From: Kineobactrum sediminis
GTDB taxonomy: Bacteria > Pseudomonadota > Gammaproteobacteria > Pseudomonadales > Halieaceae
Assembly: GCF_002868715.1 (NCBI RefSeq)
Contig: NZ_PKLZ01000001.1
Span: 310,001 to 374,000 of the forward strand
Length of the DNA: 64,000 nucleotides
Direction of reading: 5' to 3'
The notes under the pieces were generated by a model. The model saw nothing but the letters and a program-made list of their open reading frames with translations, did not search any database and was not told where the DNA came from. Both the position numbers and the translations under genes were made by a program. Positions within the stretch are counted from its first letter, which is position 1; every line of letters begins with the position of its first letter. Shown one piece after another: positions 48,647 to 58,080 of this stretch.

Positions 48647-50898
48647 TGCTTACTCCCGTTGGAATGATCGCTGTCATCTACGCCGTCGAACGCCAGCATC
48701 ACAGTGGCCAGCGGAGGGACGGTTACTATGACCGAGCAGGGCTGCCCGTCACACGGTTCCGCGAGGGCTTCAACACCGCCCATATTGCCCTGGCCACTGC
48801 CCCAGTATTCGGCAGCATCCGTGTTCAGGCATTCGCGATACCAACCGACCTCGGGTACGCCCACCCGGTAATTGTGGTGTACCTCGGGGGTCATATTGGC
48901 AACAACCAGCAGGTGTTGCCGCTTATCCAGGGCAAAGCGCAGCCACCCATATACCGAGATCTGACTGCGGTCGTGCTGTACCCACTTGAAACCGGCGGGT
49001 TCATAATCATTTTCGTACAGGGCAGGCGTGTCGCAGTACAGCCGGTTCAGATCGCGAACCAGCCGCGCAACACCGTTGTGGGAGGCATGTTGCAACAGGA
49101 ACCAGTCGAGTTCACGATCGTGATTCCACTCCCGGCGCTGGGCGAACTCATCGCCCATGAACAGCAGCTTTTTACCGGGATGACCCCACATGAAACCCAG
49201 ATAGGCGCGCAGATTGGCAAACTGTTGCCAATCATCTCCCGGCATCTTGCTCACCAGTGCCCCCTTGCCGTGTACCACCTCATCGTGACTGAGACAGAGA
49301 ATGAAATTCTCATCCCAGGCATACACCAGACTGAAGGTCAGTTCATTATGGTGATAGGGTCGATAGATGGGATCACGGGCCATATAGGAAAGCGAGTCGT
49401 TCATCCAGCCCATGTTCCACTTGAAGTCAAACCCCAGCCCCCCGGTAGCAACCGGGCGTGAAACCCCGGGCCAGGCGGTGGATTCCTCGGCTACCATCAT
49501 TACCCCCGGATAATGGGCGTGTACCCGCTCATTGACCTGTTTGATAAGGTTGATCGCCTCGAGATTCTCGCGGCCACCATGTACGTTGGGCAGCCAGGCG
49601 CCGGGCTGTCGGCTGTAATCCAGGTACAGCATCGAGGCGACCGCATCCACCCGCAATCCATCGATGTGATATTCCTCCAGCCAGTAAATGGCGTTACTCA
49701 GCAGAAAACTGACCACCTCGCTGCGCCCATAGTTATAGATCAGGGTGTCCCAGTCGGGATGCAGCCCCTTGCGAGGGTCCTCGTGTTCATAAAGGGCAGA
49801 GCCATCAAAACGCCCCAGGCCATGGGGGTCATTGGGAAAATGCCCGGGCACCCAGTCCAACAGAACACCGATCTGGTGTTGATGACAACGATCAATAAAA
49901 GCGCGGAATTCATCCGGCGTGCCAAAGCGGATTGTGGGAGCAAACAGACCTACCGGCTGGTAGCCCCAGGAGCCATCAAAGGGGTACTCGCTCACCGGCA
50001 TCAACTGAATGTGGGTAAAGCCCTGTTCAACAACGTAGGGAATCAGCTCGTCGGCGAGTTCCGTGTAGCTGAGATAGCGATTGTTCTCGCTGCGCCGCCG
50101 CCAGGACCCTGCGTGCACTTCGTATATGGATACCGGATGCTGGTGCTGCGCCTCCCGCGCGGCCATCCAGTCGTCATCCGACCAGCAGTAACTGCCTTCG
50201 TGCAACAGTACCCGGCTGGCGGTTTCAGGGGGATGCTGCATGGATCGGGCATAGGGATCTGCCTTTAGCGGCAACACGGCACCATTGGCGGCCAGGATTT
50301 CATATTTGTACAGGGTCTGATCGGTAACCGCGGGGATGAAAATTTCCCACACTCCCGAGGCCGGGTGTTTGCGCAGCACATGCTGGCGCCCATCCCAGCC
50401 ATTGAAATCGGCCACCACCGATACCCGCAGGGCCGCGGGAGCCCAGACGGTAAACAGGACACCTTCAATACCTTCGAGCACGCGAGGATGGGCACCCAGA
50501 TGACGGTAGGCAAACTCCTCGGTACCTTCACAAAAATAGTAGAAATCGTGGTCCGACACTGCTGGTGGAAAACTGTAAGGGTCCTCGACCATCACATCGC
50601 CGGTCGCCGTTGTGACCAGCCAGTAATAATCAAAATGGTGCTGCCGGCTGGGAATGCTCGCCTCAAACAACCCCTCCGCGTGAACGCGCTGCAGCCGGGT
50701 TATCTTGCGGTTATCTTCGCGACTGACCAGCGCCACACTCTGTGCCCAGGGTAGTAATGCGCGCGCCACCAGCCCCGCACCGGCCTGTTGATTGTGCAGG
50801 CCGAGTACCGCAAAACAGTTGGCATGGCGCCCGGTTACAAGCGCTTCGATTTCACCCTGATGCAGGGTGGGTTGGTAGCGAGTGTCATTTACCTTCAC
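48643..50898 (-). CDS. glgB: 1,4-alpha-glucan branching enzyme
   Basis: 751 residues, the long form with an extra N-terminal CBM48-like module (about 1-110) before the second CBM48 and the GH13 barrel. Catalytic regions: GVLLDWVPGHFPNDPHGL, IDGLRVDAVASMLYLDY (nucleophile Asp), MMVAEESTAWPGV (acid/base Glu) and LCLSHDEVVHGKG. It cuts alpha-1,4 chains and rejoins them as alpha-1,6 branches. It overlaps malQ by 4 bases upstream and glgX by 4 downstream. Confidence 0.97.
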   Translation of the reverse strand: MKVNDTRYQPTLHQGEIEALVTGRHANCFAVLGLHNQQAGAGLVARALLPWAQSVALVSREDNRKITRLQRVHAEGLFEASIPSRQHHFDYYWLVTTATGDVMVEDPYSFPPAVSDHDFYYFCEGTEEFAYRHLGAHPRVLEGIEGVLFTVWAPAALRVSVVADFNGWDGRQHVLRKHPASGVWEIFIPAVTDQTLYKYEILAANGAVLPLKADPYARSMQHPPETASRVLLHEGSYCWSDDDWMAAREAQHQHPVSIYEVHAGSWRRRSENNRYLSYTELADELIPYVVEQGFTHIQLMPVSEYPFDGSWGYQPVGLFAPTIRFGTPDEFRAFIDRCHQHQIGVLLDWVPGHFPNDPHGLGRFDGSALYEHEDPRKGLHPDWDTLIYNYGRSEVVSFLLSNAIYWLEEYHIDGLRVDAVASMLYLDYSRQPGAWLPNVHGGRENLEAINLIKQVNERVHAHYPGVMMVAEESTAWPGVSRPVATGGLGFDFKWNMGWMNDSLSYMARDPIYRPYHHNELTFSLVYAWDENFILCLSHDEVVHGKGALVSKMPGDDWQQFANLRAYLGFMWGHPGKKLLFMGDEFAQRREWNHDRELDWFLLQHASHNGVARLVRDLNRLYCDTPALYENDYEPAGFKWVQHDRSQISVYGWLRFALDKRQHLLVVANMTPEVHHNYRVGVPEVGWYRECLNTDAAEYWGSGQGNMGGVEALAEPCDGQPCSVIVTVPPLATVMLAFDGVDDSDHSNGSKQ

Positions 50899-52958
50899 TG
50901 TCTTCGTTCCTTATCGACGGCACTCAAAAGCGCCTGTATTGAGGTATCGGCAAACAGCCGGGCAGACTCCATGACCTGCTTACGACGCCAGTTGGGATAT
51001 TCCCGAGAGGTGCCGGGGATATTTACCGGTTCGACAAGCAATTGCAGGTCTTCCAGCTGCAGTAGCAGCAGGTGTGCCCGACTGCGGGCGCAACACTGAT
51101 GAATAGCATGACAAAGCGCCATGTCAAATGTCGGCCCCACATCAGGCGGCAGCAATCCGGCGTCCGCCAGCCAATACTGTAGCTGCTCACGGTCGACCTG
51201 CCTTTGCTGTTGTTGCTGCGCCAGGAGTGCGGCATCTGCCGTCAAACCGAGGTCATAACGACGCTGCAGGTCACTGCCCTGCCACCAGTCAGCCAGGGTG
51301 GGTACATCGTGATTGGTAACCATCAGCAATACATCGGCAGGTTGCTCGGCAGGTGCGCGGAAGCGCCCATCCGGGTGTTGTTCAAAATAAAACAACCGGT
51401 TGCCCAACATCCCGCCCTCACCCATCGTAATCCGGAACGCTTCCGGCACCACACCCATATCCTCGCCGATCACGACACACTCGTTACGCCAACTCTCCAG
51501 TCGCAACAGCGCCAGCAAGTCATCCCAGGGGTAATAGACATAGAGCCCGGCCGGGTCTTCGGTATCGTGCAGGCACCACCACAGGCGCATCAGGCCCATC
51601 ACGTGATCAATACGCAGCGCGCCGCTGGAGGCCATGTTATGTCGCAACAGGTCAGTGAAAAACCGAAACCCCTGGTCCCGTAATCGCTGAGGGTGCGGCA
51701 CCGGCAAACCCCAATCCTGGCCATTGGGCGCAAAGGGATCCGGGGGCGCACCAATGCTCGCCTGGGTGAGATACAGAGTTTGGGACTGCTGCACTTCACA
51801 GCCCTGACCCACCGCGCCGACGGCGAGATCCTGCATCAGCCCCAGGCGCATACCCACCTCATCCGCCCGTTGCTGGCAGCGGGCCAGCTGCTCCGCGGCC
51901 AGCCACTGCAGCCAGGCAAAGAAACCGGTGTTCTGGCGGTACCGCCAGGCCCAGATATTGTAACTGGCCTCATAGTGAGCAAACCCCTCAAGGGTTTCAC
52001 CGCCGTTAGCCCGGAACTCCCGGAAAGCTTTTCCCCTTGCGGTGTCTTGCGCCAGCTGCTGGTGACAAAAGGCACTATAGAGCAACTCAAAGGCAGCGTA
52101 TTTGAGGATGTTAACTCCCTCATAATCCACCAGCGGCGCGGCCTGCAGCTGGTCACGCTGTTGCTGCCAGGCGGCGGTTACCAATTGCGGTGCAATCAGT
52201 TGCCACTCCGGCTCCTGCTCCGGGTCAATATACAATGGATTGAGAAAGCGGCGGTCCGATGGGCTATAGGGGCTGGCGGCATCATCGCTGGCGCTGCAGG
52301 GAGCGTGCAGTGGATTCAATCCCACCAGGTCGGCGCCGGCCGCAGCCGCCAGCGCCAGCAATTCCATCAGGTCGGTAAAATCACCCACTCCCCAGTTACG
52401 CGCCGAACGCAGGGTATAGAGTTGGCAGCTGACACCCCACATGCGCGATCCCGACTCGGTATCGCCGCCATAAAACCGCTCGGGACAAGCTATCACTGTA
52501 GCCGTTTCCTGCCGCTGGCAATCCACGACATGCAGAGTGTGGTAACCGGGCGGCAGGGCGGGAAACGGCAATTGGCGGGCGCTATAGCGCTCACCATCGG
52601 CCAGGTAATCACCTACTTCGGGCAACTCTGCCGGCAGACACTGGCCATTCATCGTTGCCCCGGTTTCAAGCTGCAACTCCCAGGCCAGGAGAGCCGATAG
52701 CTGCGCGGCTGTGCAGTTCAGGGTCACCAGTGGCGCTGCGATGGATACCACATAAGCCGGCTGCAACCAGTGTCGCCAGGGCTCCGCCGCCAGACGATCA
52801 GTGGCCGCTGCAACCGCATCGGGATCCTCCGTCTCGTAGCCCATTATTTTCAGTGCACGCAGACGGTGCTCCCACGGCACCTGGCGCCGCTCACCACCAT
52901 AATCAAGGTAATCACCCGGAATGCCGCACAGAGATAAGAGTCTTTCCATTTCAGTCAT
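50895..52958 (-). CDS. malQ: 4-alpha-glucanotransferase (amylomaltase)
   Basis: 687 residues from the ATG at 52958; a GTG at 52976 would add six residues, and neither start has a strong ribosome site. GH77 landmarks: LGLMQDLAVGAVGQGCEVQ (a disordered-loop region), GALRIDHVMGLMRLWW with the nucleophile Asp, VIGEDMGVVPEAF with the acid/base Glu, and TNHDVPTLADWWQG with the third acid. It disproportionates maltodextrins released by GlgX into longer chains and glucose. As first gene of the operon it lies 200 bases from the divergent RegB gene. Convincing promoter boxes for it were not found. Confidence 0.95.
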   Translation of the reverse strand: MTEMERLLSLCGIPGDYLDYGGERRQVPWEHRLRALKIMGYETEDPDAVAAATDRLAAEPWRHWLQPAYVVSIAAPLVTLNCTAAQLSALLAWELQLETGATMNGQCLPAELPEVGDYLADGERYSARQLPFPALPPGYHTLHVVDCQRQETATVIACPERFYGGDTESGSRMWGVSCQLYTLRSARNWGVGDFTDLMELLALAAAAGADLVGLNPLHAPCSASDDAASPYSPSDRRFLNPLYIDPEQEPEWQLIAPQLVTAAWQQQRDQLQAAPLVDYEGVNILKYAAFELLYSAFCHQQLAQDTARGKAFREFRANGGETLEGFAHYEASYNIWAWRYRQNTGFFAWLQWLAAEQLARCQQRADEVGMRLGLMQDLAVGAVGQGCEVQQSQTLYLTQASIGAPPDPFAPNGQDWGLPVPHPQRLRDQGFRFFTDLLRHNMASSGALRIDHVMGLMRLWWCLHDTEDPAGLYVYYPWDDLLALLRLESWRNECVVIGEDMGVVPEAFRITMGEGGMLGNRLFYFEQHPDGRFRAPAEQPADVLLMVTNHDVPTLADWWQGSDLQRRYDLGLTADAALLAQQQQQRQVDREQLQYWLADAGLLPPDVGPTFDMALCHAIHQCCARSRAHLLLLQLEDLQLLVEPVNIPGTSREYPNWRRKQVMESARLFADTSIQALLSAVDKERRQ

Positions 52959-53158
52959 GGCGGGTTCCGTAGCCACATCAAATCCATACCTGTACCCATC
53001 TCACCGGGAATGTAAGGTTCAACTTAGCATAGTAGAAAGTCAGCCCATGGGCAGGTTTTGGGGGCAATACATTTTTCATCACGCTGCTGGACTTGGAAGC
53101 CTGCCACCACTGCGGCATATTGCCACTGCCGTCCGACGACCCGTCCCGCTATAATGCG

Positions 53159-54496
53159 ATGGTGGAAACTTCCAGGCCCCTGGCCACTGACTCCGCCTAT
53201 AGCCCCTCGCTCGCCAACTTGCGCAGCCTGCTGGCGATAAGAGCAATCGCACTGCTGGGCCAGGCTGGCGTACTGGCCTATGTGCTGACGGTGAGTAAAA
53301 CTACGGCCAGCCTCCGGGGTATGGCTGCCAGCCTGGTCATACTCGCACTGCTCACAGTAGCCAGCCTGTGGTGGAGCACCCGTGCGCGCGATGTGAGCAA
53401 TCTGCAATTCCTGGCCCAACTCATGGTTGATGTGATCGGCTGGAGTGCCCTGATGTATTACAGCGGTGGTGCCGACAATCCCTTTATTTCCTATTACATC
53501 GTGCCGCTTGTGGTGGCAGCCGCAGTCCTGCCCTGGCGTTACACCTGGCTGGTTGCGGCGGCCTCTGTCGGCGCCTACAGCCTGCTATTGTATTTCCGGG
53601 TCCCGTTTCCGTTGTTCTCGCCGCATGCGGCAATGGGTCATGCCCAGGGCAGCATTCACAGCCTCGGCATGTGGTTCAACTTCCTCTTCAGCGCCGGCCT
53701 GATCACGTTTTTTGTGGTGCGCATGGCGGCCGTACTGCGGGAGCAGGAGGTGAGGGAAATGGAGCGCAGGGAGGATCGTCTGCGTCATGACCAGATTCTC
53801 GCGGTCGCCAGCCTGGCGGCGGGCACCGCTCACGAACTGGGTACACCCCTGGCCACGATGACTCTGCTGGTAGAAGAACTGCAGCAGGATGAAAGCCTTG
53901 GCAGACAGGCACGGGAGGATATTGAATTGCTGCGCCAGCAATTGCTGCAGTGTCGTGGAACCCTGGCTGAGCTTAGCGATACCGCAGAGTTGTCCGCAGC
54001 CGGTGCGCGGCAAGTCAGGGCAACGGATCGTTTTACCCGCACGGTGGTGGAGCACTGGTCGGCGCGACGACCACGGGTGTCCTGTCGAGTGATTATTGCC
54101 GGCACCGGGCCGGTGCCGATGATCGCCTTCGACCAGACTCTCCCCCAGGCCCTGGAGAATCTACTCAACAACGCAGCTGATACCGGTTCCGAATCAATAG
54201 AAGTGACCGTGAACTGGACCGGGAAAACAGTGCAGATCGCCATTCGGGATCATGGTCCGGGCGTGCAGGAAAGCCTGCTCCGCAGTCTTGGCGCCGGGTC
54301 CGACGGACTTGGGACTGCTGCCTTGACAGAGCATCGCGCCGCCCTCCAGAACAGGGGCGGTACGGGGCTGGGCATCGGCTTACTTTTGGCTAGGGCCACC
54401 GCCGAGCGCCATGGCGGACAATTGCAACTCGCCAATGCACCCGGAGGCGGTGCCATCGCTACGCTTACGTTACCGGTGGGGGGCGAGGGTGCCTGA
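53159..54496 (+). CDS. regB: redox-responsive sensor histidine kinase RegB (PrrB/ActS type)
   Basis: 445 residues from the ATG at 53159. Six hydrophobic segments fill residues about 22-190. The quinone-site heptad GGxxNPF reads GGADNPF (103-109). The phospho-acceptor is His225 in AGTAHELGTPLATM, and exactly 40 residues later is Cys265 in QCRG, the same spacing as the redox-active Cys in Rhodobacter RegB. The ATPase domain has NLLNNAAD (N box), RDHGPG (G1) and GGTGLGIGLLLA (G2). It senses quinone/redox state and phosphorylates RegA. It overlaps regA by 8 bases and is divergent from the glycogen operon. Confidence 0.95.
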   Translation: MVETSRPLATDSAYSPSLANLRSLLAIRAIALLGQAGVLAYVLTVSKTTASLRGMAASLVILALLTVASLWWSTRARDVSNLQFLAQLMVDVIGWSALMYYSGGADNPFISYYIVPLVVAAAVLPWRYTWLVAAASVGAYSLLLYFRVPFPLFSPHAAMGHAQGSIHSLGMWFNFLFSAGLITFFVVRMAAVLREQEVREMERREDRLRHDQILAVASLAAGTAHELGTPLATMTLLVEELQQDESLGRQAREDIELLRQQLLQCRGTLAELSDTAELSAAGARQVRATDRFTRTVVEHWSARRPRVSCRVIIAGTGPVPMIAFDQTLPQALENLLNNAADTGSESIEVTVNWTGKTVQIAIRDHGPGVQESLLRSLGAGSDGLGTAALTEHRAALQNRGGTGLGIGLLLARATAERHGGQLQLANAPGGGAIATLTLPVGGEGA

Positions 54497-55019
54497 GCAA
54501 CGACGCATATTACTGGTGGATGATGATGCCACCTTCAGCCAGGTGCTGGCACGCGGCTTTGCCCGCCATGGCTTTGAATGCCGGTGCTGTACCAGCGCAG
54601 AAGAAGCCCTGGAAAACTGTGCCGGATTTGCACCCACGCACATCCTGCTGGATCTGAACATGCCCGGACAGTCCGGTCTTGCCGCCGTGCCCTCCTTGCG
54701 GAGACTGGCGCCGGACGCGGCGCTGGTGATCCTCACCGGCTATTCCAGTATTGCCACAGCAGTGGACGCCATCAAACTGGGCGCCACCCAGTACCTGTGC
54801 AAACCCGCAACCGTGGCGGAAATTCTGCTGGCATTCGGCGGCAAACGGCCGGGCAATGAGGTACCGGTGCAACCACACTCCCTGGAACGCCTGGAATGGG
54901 AGCATATGCAGCGGGTGCTGAATGAAAACCGGGGCAATATCTCTGCAACCGCTCGCGCCCTGGGTATGCATCGGCGCACGCTGCAGCGCAAGCTGCAAAA
55001 ACGCCCGGTAAGGCGCTAG
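54489..55019 (+). CDS. regA: redox response regulator RegA (PrrA/ActR type), GTG start
   Basis: 176 residues from a GTG at 54489, eight bases inside the end of regB and preceded by GGGGGGCGAGG; the length fits RegA (about 180). The receiver domain has Asp55 in ILLDLNMPGQSG, Thr83/Gly in ILTGYSS and Lys105 in CKPATVAE. A proline-containing linker leads to the Fis-type helix-turn-helix NISATARALGMHRRTLQRKL (about 148-170), nearly the canonical RegA recognition helix. It is a global regulator of energy-related genes in other bacteria. Confidence 0.95.
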   Translation: MPEQRRILLVDDDATFSQVLARGFARHGFECRCCTSAEEALENCAGFAPTHILLDLNMPGQSGLAAVPSLRRLAPDAALVILTGYSSIATAVDAIKLGATQYLCKPATVAEILLAFGGKRPGNEVPVQPHSLERLEWEHMQRVLNENRGNISATARALGMHRRTLQRKLQKRPVRR

Positions 55020-55087
55020 CCCATTTCCATGTTCCAGCGCCGGCCACAATAGCTATCCTCATGCCGACCCCGCTGGTACCGGCAGTC

Positions 55088-55105
55088 GCGCCCGAAACCG
55101 GGCGC
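55088..55105. terminator. possible shared hairpin between regA and lipB
   Basis: GCGCCCG (55088-55094) and CGGGCGC (55099-55105) form a 7-base perfect stem with an AAAC loop at the convergent junction after lipB. There is no T-tract, so intrinsic termination is doubtful. Confidence 0.3.
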
Positions 55106-55731
55106 TACGCGCTAACCGGTGGTAGATTTTCCCCGACAATAGCCAGTAGCCGCTCACCGATAACTGTCATATCCAATGGCGTATCGGGCAAACAGGCCGC
55201 CATTGAAGTAACTTCAAGACCGGCGTGACCGCAGGGGTTAATGCGGCGGAAAGGTTCCAGGTCAGGATTCACATTCAGCGCCAGGCCGTGATAACTGCAG
55301 CCACGGCGTACCCGCAGCCCCAGCGCCGCGATTTTTGAACCGGCGACGTATACCCCGGGCGCATCGGCTCGCGGAGCTGCCTCGATACCGTATTCCGCCA
55401 ATAACTGCACCAGGCTCTGCTCAATCAAGGTTACCAGGGCCCGAACCCCCAACTGGCGCCGACGCAAATCGACCAGCAGGTAGAGAACCCACTGTCCGGG
55501 GCCATGATAGGTGACCTGGCCCCCCCGGTCCGCCTGGATAACCGGAATACTTCCCGGTGCCAACAGGTGCTCGGTCTTGCCCGCCTGGCCCTGGGTATAT
55601 ACCGGGGGATGCTGCAATAGCCAGAGTTCATCCGTGGTATCGGAGGAGCGAGCGTCGGTGAATTTTTTCATGGCCTCGAAGGTCGCCAGGTAATCCACTT
55701 CGCCCAGCACTCTAAAGGCAAGATCTGCCAT
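55105..55731 (-). CDS. lipB: octanoyl-[acyl-carrier]:protein octanoyltransferase
   Basis: 208 residues. The acyl-thioester Cys is Cys167 in RINPCGHAG and the catalytic Lys is Lys133 in GSKIAALG; the conserved [18 protein letters not shown] is at 69-86. LipB moves octanoyl from ACP onto lipoyl domains, the substrate for LipA. It is the last gene of the minus-strand block. lipA, usually next to it, is not in the window; RegA converges instead. It lies 4 bases after the DUF493 gene. Confidence 0.97.
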   Translation of the reverse strand: MADLAFRVLGEVDYLATFEAMKKFTDARSSDTTDELWLLQHPPVYTQGQAGKTEHLLAPGSIPVIQADRGGQVTYHGPGQWVLYLLVDLRRRQLGVRALVTLIEQSLVQLLAEYGIEAAPRADAPGVYVAGSKIAALGLRVRRGCSYHGLALNVNPDLEPFRRINPCGHAGLEVTSMAACLPDTPLDMTVIGERLLAIVGENLPPVSA

Positions 55732-55735
55732 AGGG

Positions 55736-56005
55736 TCAGATCACCATTTTTACCAGACCGGTAGCGATGAGGTCCTCGTGCAGGGCCTTGAGCTGGACCG
55801 GGCCGGTGGCGGTAATAATGACCGTCATGGCGACAAAGGTTCCTTTACGGCTGTCCCTGGTGGTAATGGTGCCGGGATCAAAGCCCGGCGCATGGCGCTC
55901 GAAAACCTCGAGAATCACCGGCCGGAATTCCTGGCAACGGTTTCCCAATACCTTGACCGGGTAGTCACAGGGAAATTCGATTTTCGGGGGCTCCTGTTCA
56001 CTCAT
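55736..56005 (-). CDS. ybeD: YbeD / DUF493 family protein
   Basis: 89 residues from the ATG at 56005, preceded by GGAG; upstream in-frame extension to 56140 lies in dacA. The fold is an ACT-like alpha/beta: [59 protein letters not shown]. The family is conserved between dacA and lipB in gammaproteobacteria. A regulatory or lipoylation role has been proposed but not shown. Confidence 0.95.
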   Translation of the reverse strand: MSEQEPPKIEFPCDYPVKVLGNRCQEFRPVILEVFERHAPGFDPGTITTRDSRKGTFVAMTVIITATGPVQLKALHEDLIATGLVKMVI

Positions 56006-56018
56006 TGGACAACTCCGG

Positions 56019-57200
56019 TTAAACACTGAACAGGGCGCTGACCCACATTTTGATGCTGTCCCAGATGCGGGCAAAAAAGCCTGCCCGCTCAACCGGTTCA
56101 AGAGCGACCACCGGGGCCTCAAACACGAGCTCATCGCCAAGGGTCAGGCGCACCGAACCCAGCTCATCGCCAAGGGCAATCGGGGCAACAAATGTATCCG
56201 GCAGCACCAGCTCCGTCTGCAACTGCTCGCGTTGCCCACGAGGCAGGGTTACCCGCGCCGCGTCACGCACACCCAGTGTCACCGTCTGCTGCAATCCTTT
56301 CCACACTCGCGGCTCGGCAAGCACTTGTGCGGTGTCAAACAGGTCTACGGTTTCGAAGAAGCGGTAACCGTAATTGAGCAGGCTGCGGGTTTCATTCTTG
56401 CGGGCGGTGGCACTGCGGGTACCCAGGACCACGGAGATGAGACGCATCCCATCCCGCTCCGCGGAGGCCACCAACCCGTAACCGGACTCCCGGGTATAAC
56501 CGGTCTTGATACCGTCAACCGAGGCGTCTTCCCTGAGCAGGCTATTGCGGTTGTACTGGCGAATATCATTGTAGGTAAATTCACGTTCACTATAGAGCGC
56601 ATAGTGTTCCGGGAAGTTCTCGATCATGGCCGCAGCCAGGGTCGCCAGGTCTCGCGCAGTAACTACCTGGCCCGCCGCGGGCAGGCCATGGGAATTCACG
56701 AACACGGAGTTGGTCATCCCCAGTGCCTGGGCATGGCCGTTCATCATATCGGCAAAGGCCTCTTCGTTTCCCGCCAGATACTCCGCCACTGCCACGGTAG
56801 CATCGTTGCCGGAAGAGATAATGATGCCCCGTTCGAGATCGTGCAGCGATACGTCCTTGCCCGGCTCTATCCACATCAGAGAGGAACCGGCAAATACCGG
56901 ATTCTGTGACCATGCGTTGCGGCTGACAGTAACCATATCGTCAGCACTCGCCCGGCCGGACTCGATTTCACTGGCCATTACATAGGCGGTCATCATCTTG
57001 GTCAGACTGGCTGGGGGCATTGGTTCATCGGCCTTGTGTTCAACCAGAACACTGCCGGTATCCGCATCAATCAGCAGATAAGCCTCGGCCGCAACCTGCG
57101 GTGGTGCCGGCACTATGTCGGCGGCCTTGACTGTTGCGACCTGGGCGGAAGCCACTGAGGTCATGGTGATGAATAGGCTAAAAAATACAAAACGTTTCAT
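56019..57200 (-). CDS. dacA: D-alanyl-D-alanine carboxypeptidase (PBP5/6)
   Basis: 393 residues with a signal peptide (FFSLFITMTSVASAQ). Penicillin-binding motifs: Ser65-x-x-Lys68 in PASLTKMMT, Ser130-Gly-Asn132 in ISSGNDATVAVAEY, and Lys232-Thr-Gly in DGIKTGYT. The C-terminal beta-domain (about 290-370) ends in an amphipathic anchor IWDSIKMWVSALFS. It trims pentapeptides in peptidoglycan to regulate cross-linking. A perfect TTGACA lies upstream. Confidence 0.97.
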   Translation of the reverse strand: MKRFVFFSLFITMTSVASAQVATVKAADIVPAPPQVAAEAYLLIDADTGSVLVEHKADEPMPPASLTKMMTAYVMASEIESGRASADDMVTVSRNAWSQNPVFAGSSLMWIEPGKDVSLHDLERGIIISSGNDATVAVAEYLAGNEEAFADMMNGHAQALGMTNSVFVNSHGLPAAGQVVTARDLATLAAAMIENFPEHYALYSEREFTYNDIRQYNRNSLLREDASVDGIKTGYTRESGYGLVASAERDGMRLISVVLGTRSATARKNETRSLLNYGYRFFETVDLFDTAQVLAEPRVWKGLQQTVTLGVRDAARVTLPRGQREQLQTELVLPDTFVAPIALGDELGSVRLTLGDELVFEAPVVALEPVERAGFFARIWDSIKMWVSALFSV

Positions 57201-57214
57201 AAGAACAGAAAACC

Positions 57215-57243
57215 TGTAAAAGTAAAAAATAGTCGTGTGTCAA
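57215..57243 (-). promoter_or_regulatory. possible promoter of dacA-ybeD-lipB
   Basis: On the minus strand a perfect -35 TTGACA (57238-57243) is followed after 17 bases by TTTACA (57215-57220), a weak -10. It lies about 15 bases before the dacA ATG region. Confidence 0.35.
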
Positions 57244-57270
57244 CTGGCCATTGCCAGCGCGCCGTTGCTA

Positions 57271-58080
57271 TCACGGCAATAACTGGGCGCCACTGTAACC
57301 GCTCGCCTCCAGTTGTTGCTGGACCAGCATTATTTCCTCACTGCTCTCCATGGGACCAATACGCACCCGATAGAGTAATCCATTGCCTGTGTCGACCGGG
57401 CTGACCGCCACTGGTAATGTCAATACGGTGGTCAGCTCCTCCCGTAACCGTTGGGCGGCTGTCTCGGAACCAAAGGCGCCGAGCTGCACATACCGATAGC
57501 TGCCCAGGGGAGTACCCCGGCGGTCATCAATCCCGGCCAGGTTAATCAACTCGACCTCAACCGGAGCGGTGCCCTGGTCCACAAAACCCAGCTTGGTAGC
57601 GGCGCCGTAGGACAAATCAATCAGCCGGTCGCTGTGGAATGGACCCCTGTCATTAACCCGAACCACAATACTGCGGTTGTTGTTAAGGTTTGTCACCCGC
57701 ACATAGCAGGGAATGGGCAGGGTCTTGTGCGCCGCGGTGGCACCGTAAAGGTCGAATATTTCGCCGTTGGACGTCTTCCTGCCGTCAAATTTTGTGCCGT
57801 ACCAGGAGGCGATGCCGCGCTCCCGGTAATTGTCGAGGTTCGGCATGATTTGGTAGGTTTTACCCAGCACGGTGTAAGGGCTCAGATTGCCGAGACTGAG
57901 GATCGGGTCCGGCCTTGGCACCGCATCCTTTACCTGTTCAGGGCTGATAACAACCCGCGGCGCGCCATCGCTCACGGCGCCGCGCTCCCCCGGGGAAGAC
58001 GCCGGCGTCGGCCCCCGGGCGGCACAACCTGCGATGACCAGGGCAAAACCCACCAGGCACAATCGCGCCGTGAGGTTCAT
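57271..58080 (-). CDS. rlpA: septal ring lytic transglycosylase RlpA (DPBB plus SPOR)
   Basis: 269 residues. Lipobox FALVIAGC gives an outer-membrane lipoprotein. The double-psi beta-barrel (about 85-175) shows GIASWYGTKFDGRKTSNGE and VRVNDRGPFHSDRLIDLS with the catalytic-type Asp and His. The C-terminal SPOR domain (about 195-265) contains YVQLGAFGSETAAQRL and binds denuded glycan at the septum. In pseudomonads RlpA cleaves stem-less peptidoglycan strands. It overlaps mltB by 4 bases and lies 70 bases before dacA. Confidence 0.96.
   Translation of the reverse strand: MNLTARLCLVGFALVIAGCAARGPTPASSPGERGAVSDGAPRVVISPEQVKDAVPRPDPILSLGNLSPYTVLGKTYQIMPNLDNYRERGIASWYGTKFDGRKTSNGEIFDLYGATAAHKTLPIPCYVRVTNLNNNRSIVVRVNDRGPFHSDRLIDLSYGAATKLGFVDQGTAPVEVELINLAGIDDRRGTPLGSYRYVQLGAFGSETAAQRLREELTTVLTLPVAVSPVDTGNGLLYRVRIGPMESSEEIMLVQQQLEASGYSGAQLLP

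Noticed and set aside
47693-48667. 324-residue plus-strand open frame opposite glgX
   Set aside because: Antisense shadow of glgX, which has all catalytic motifs.
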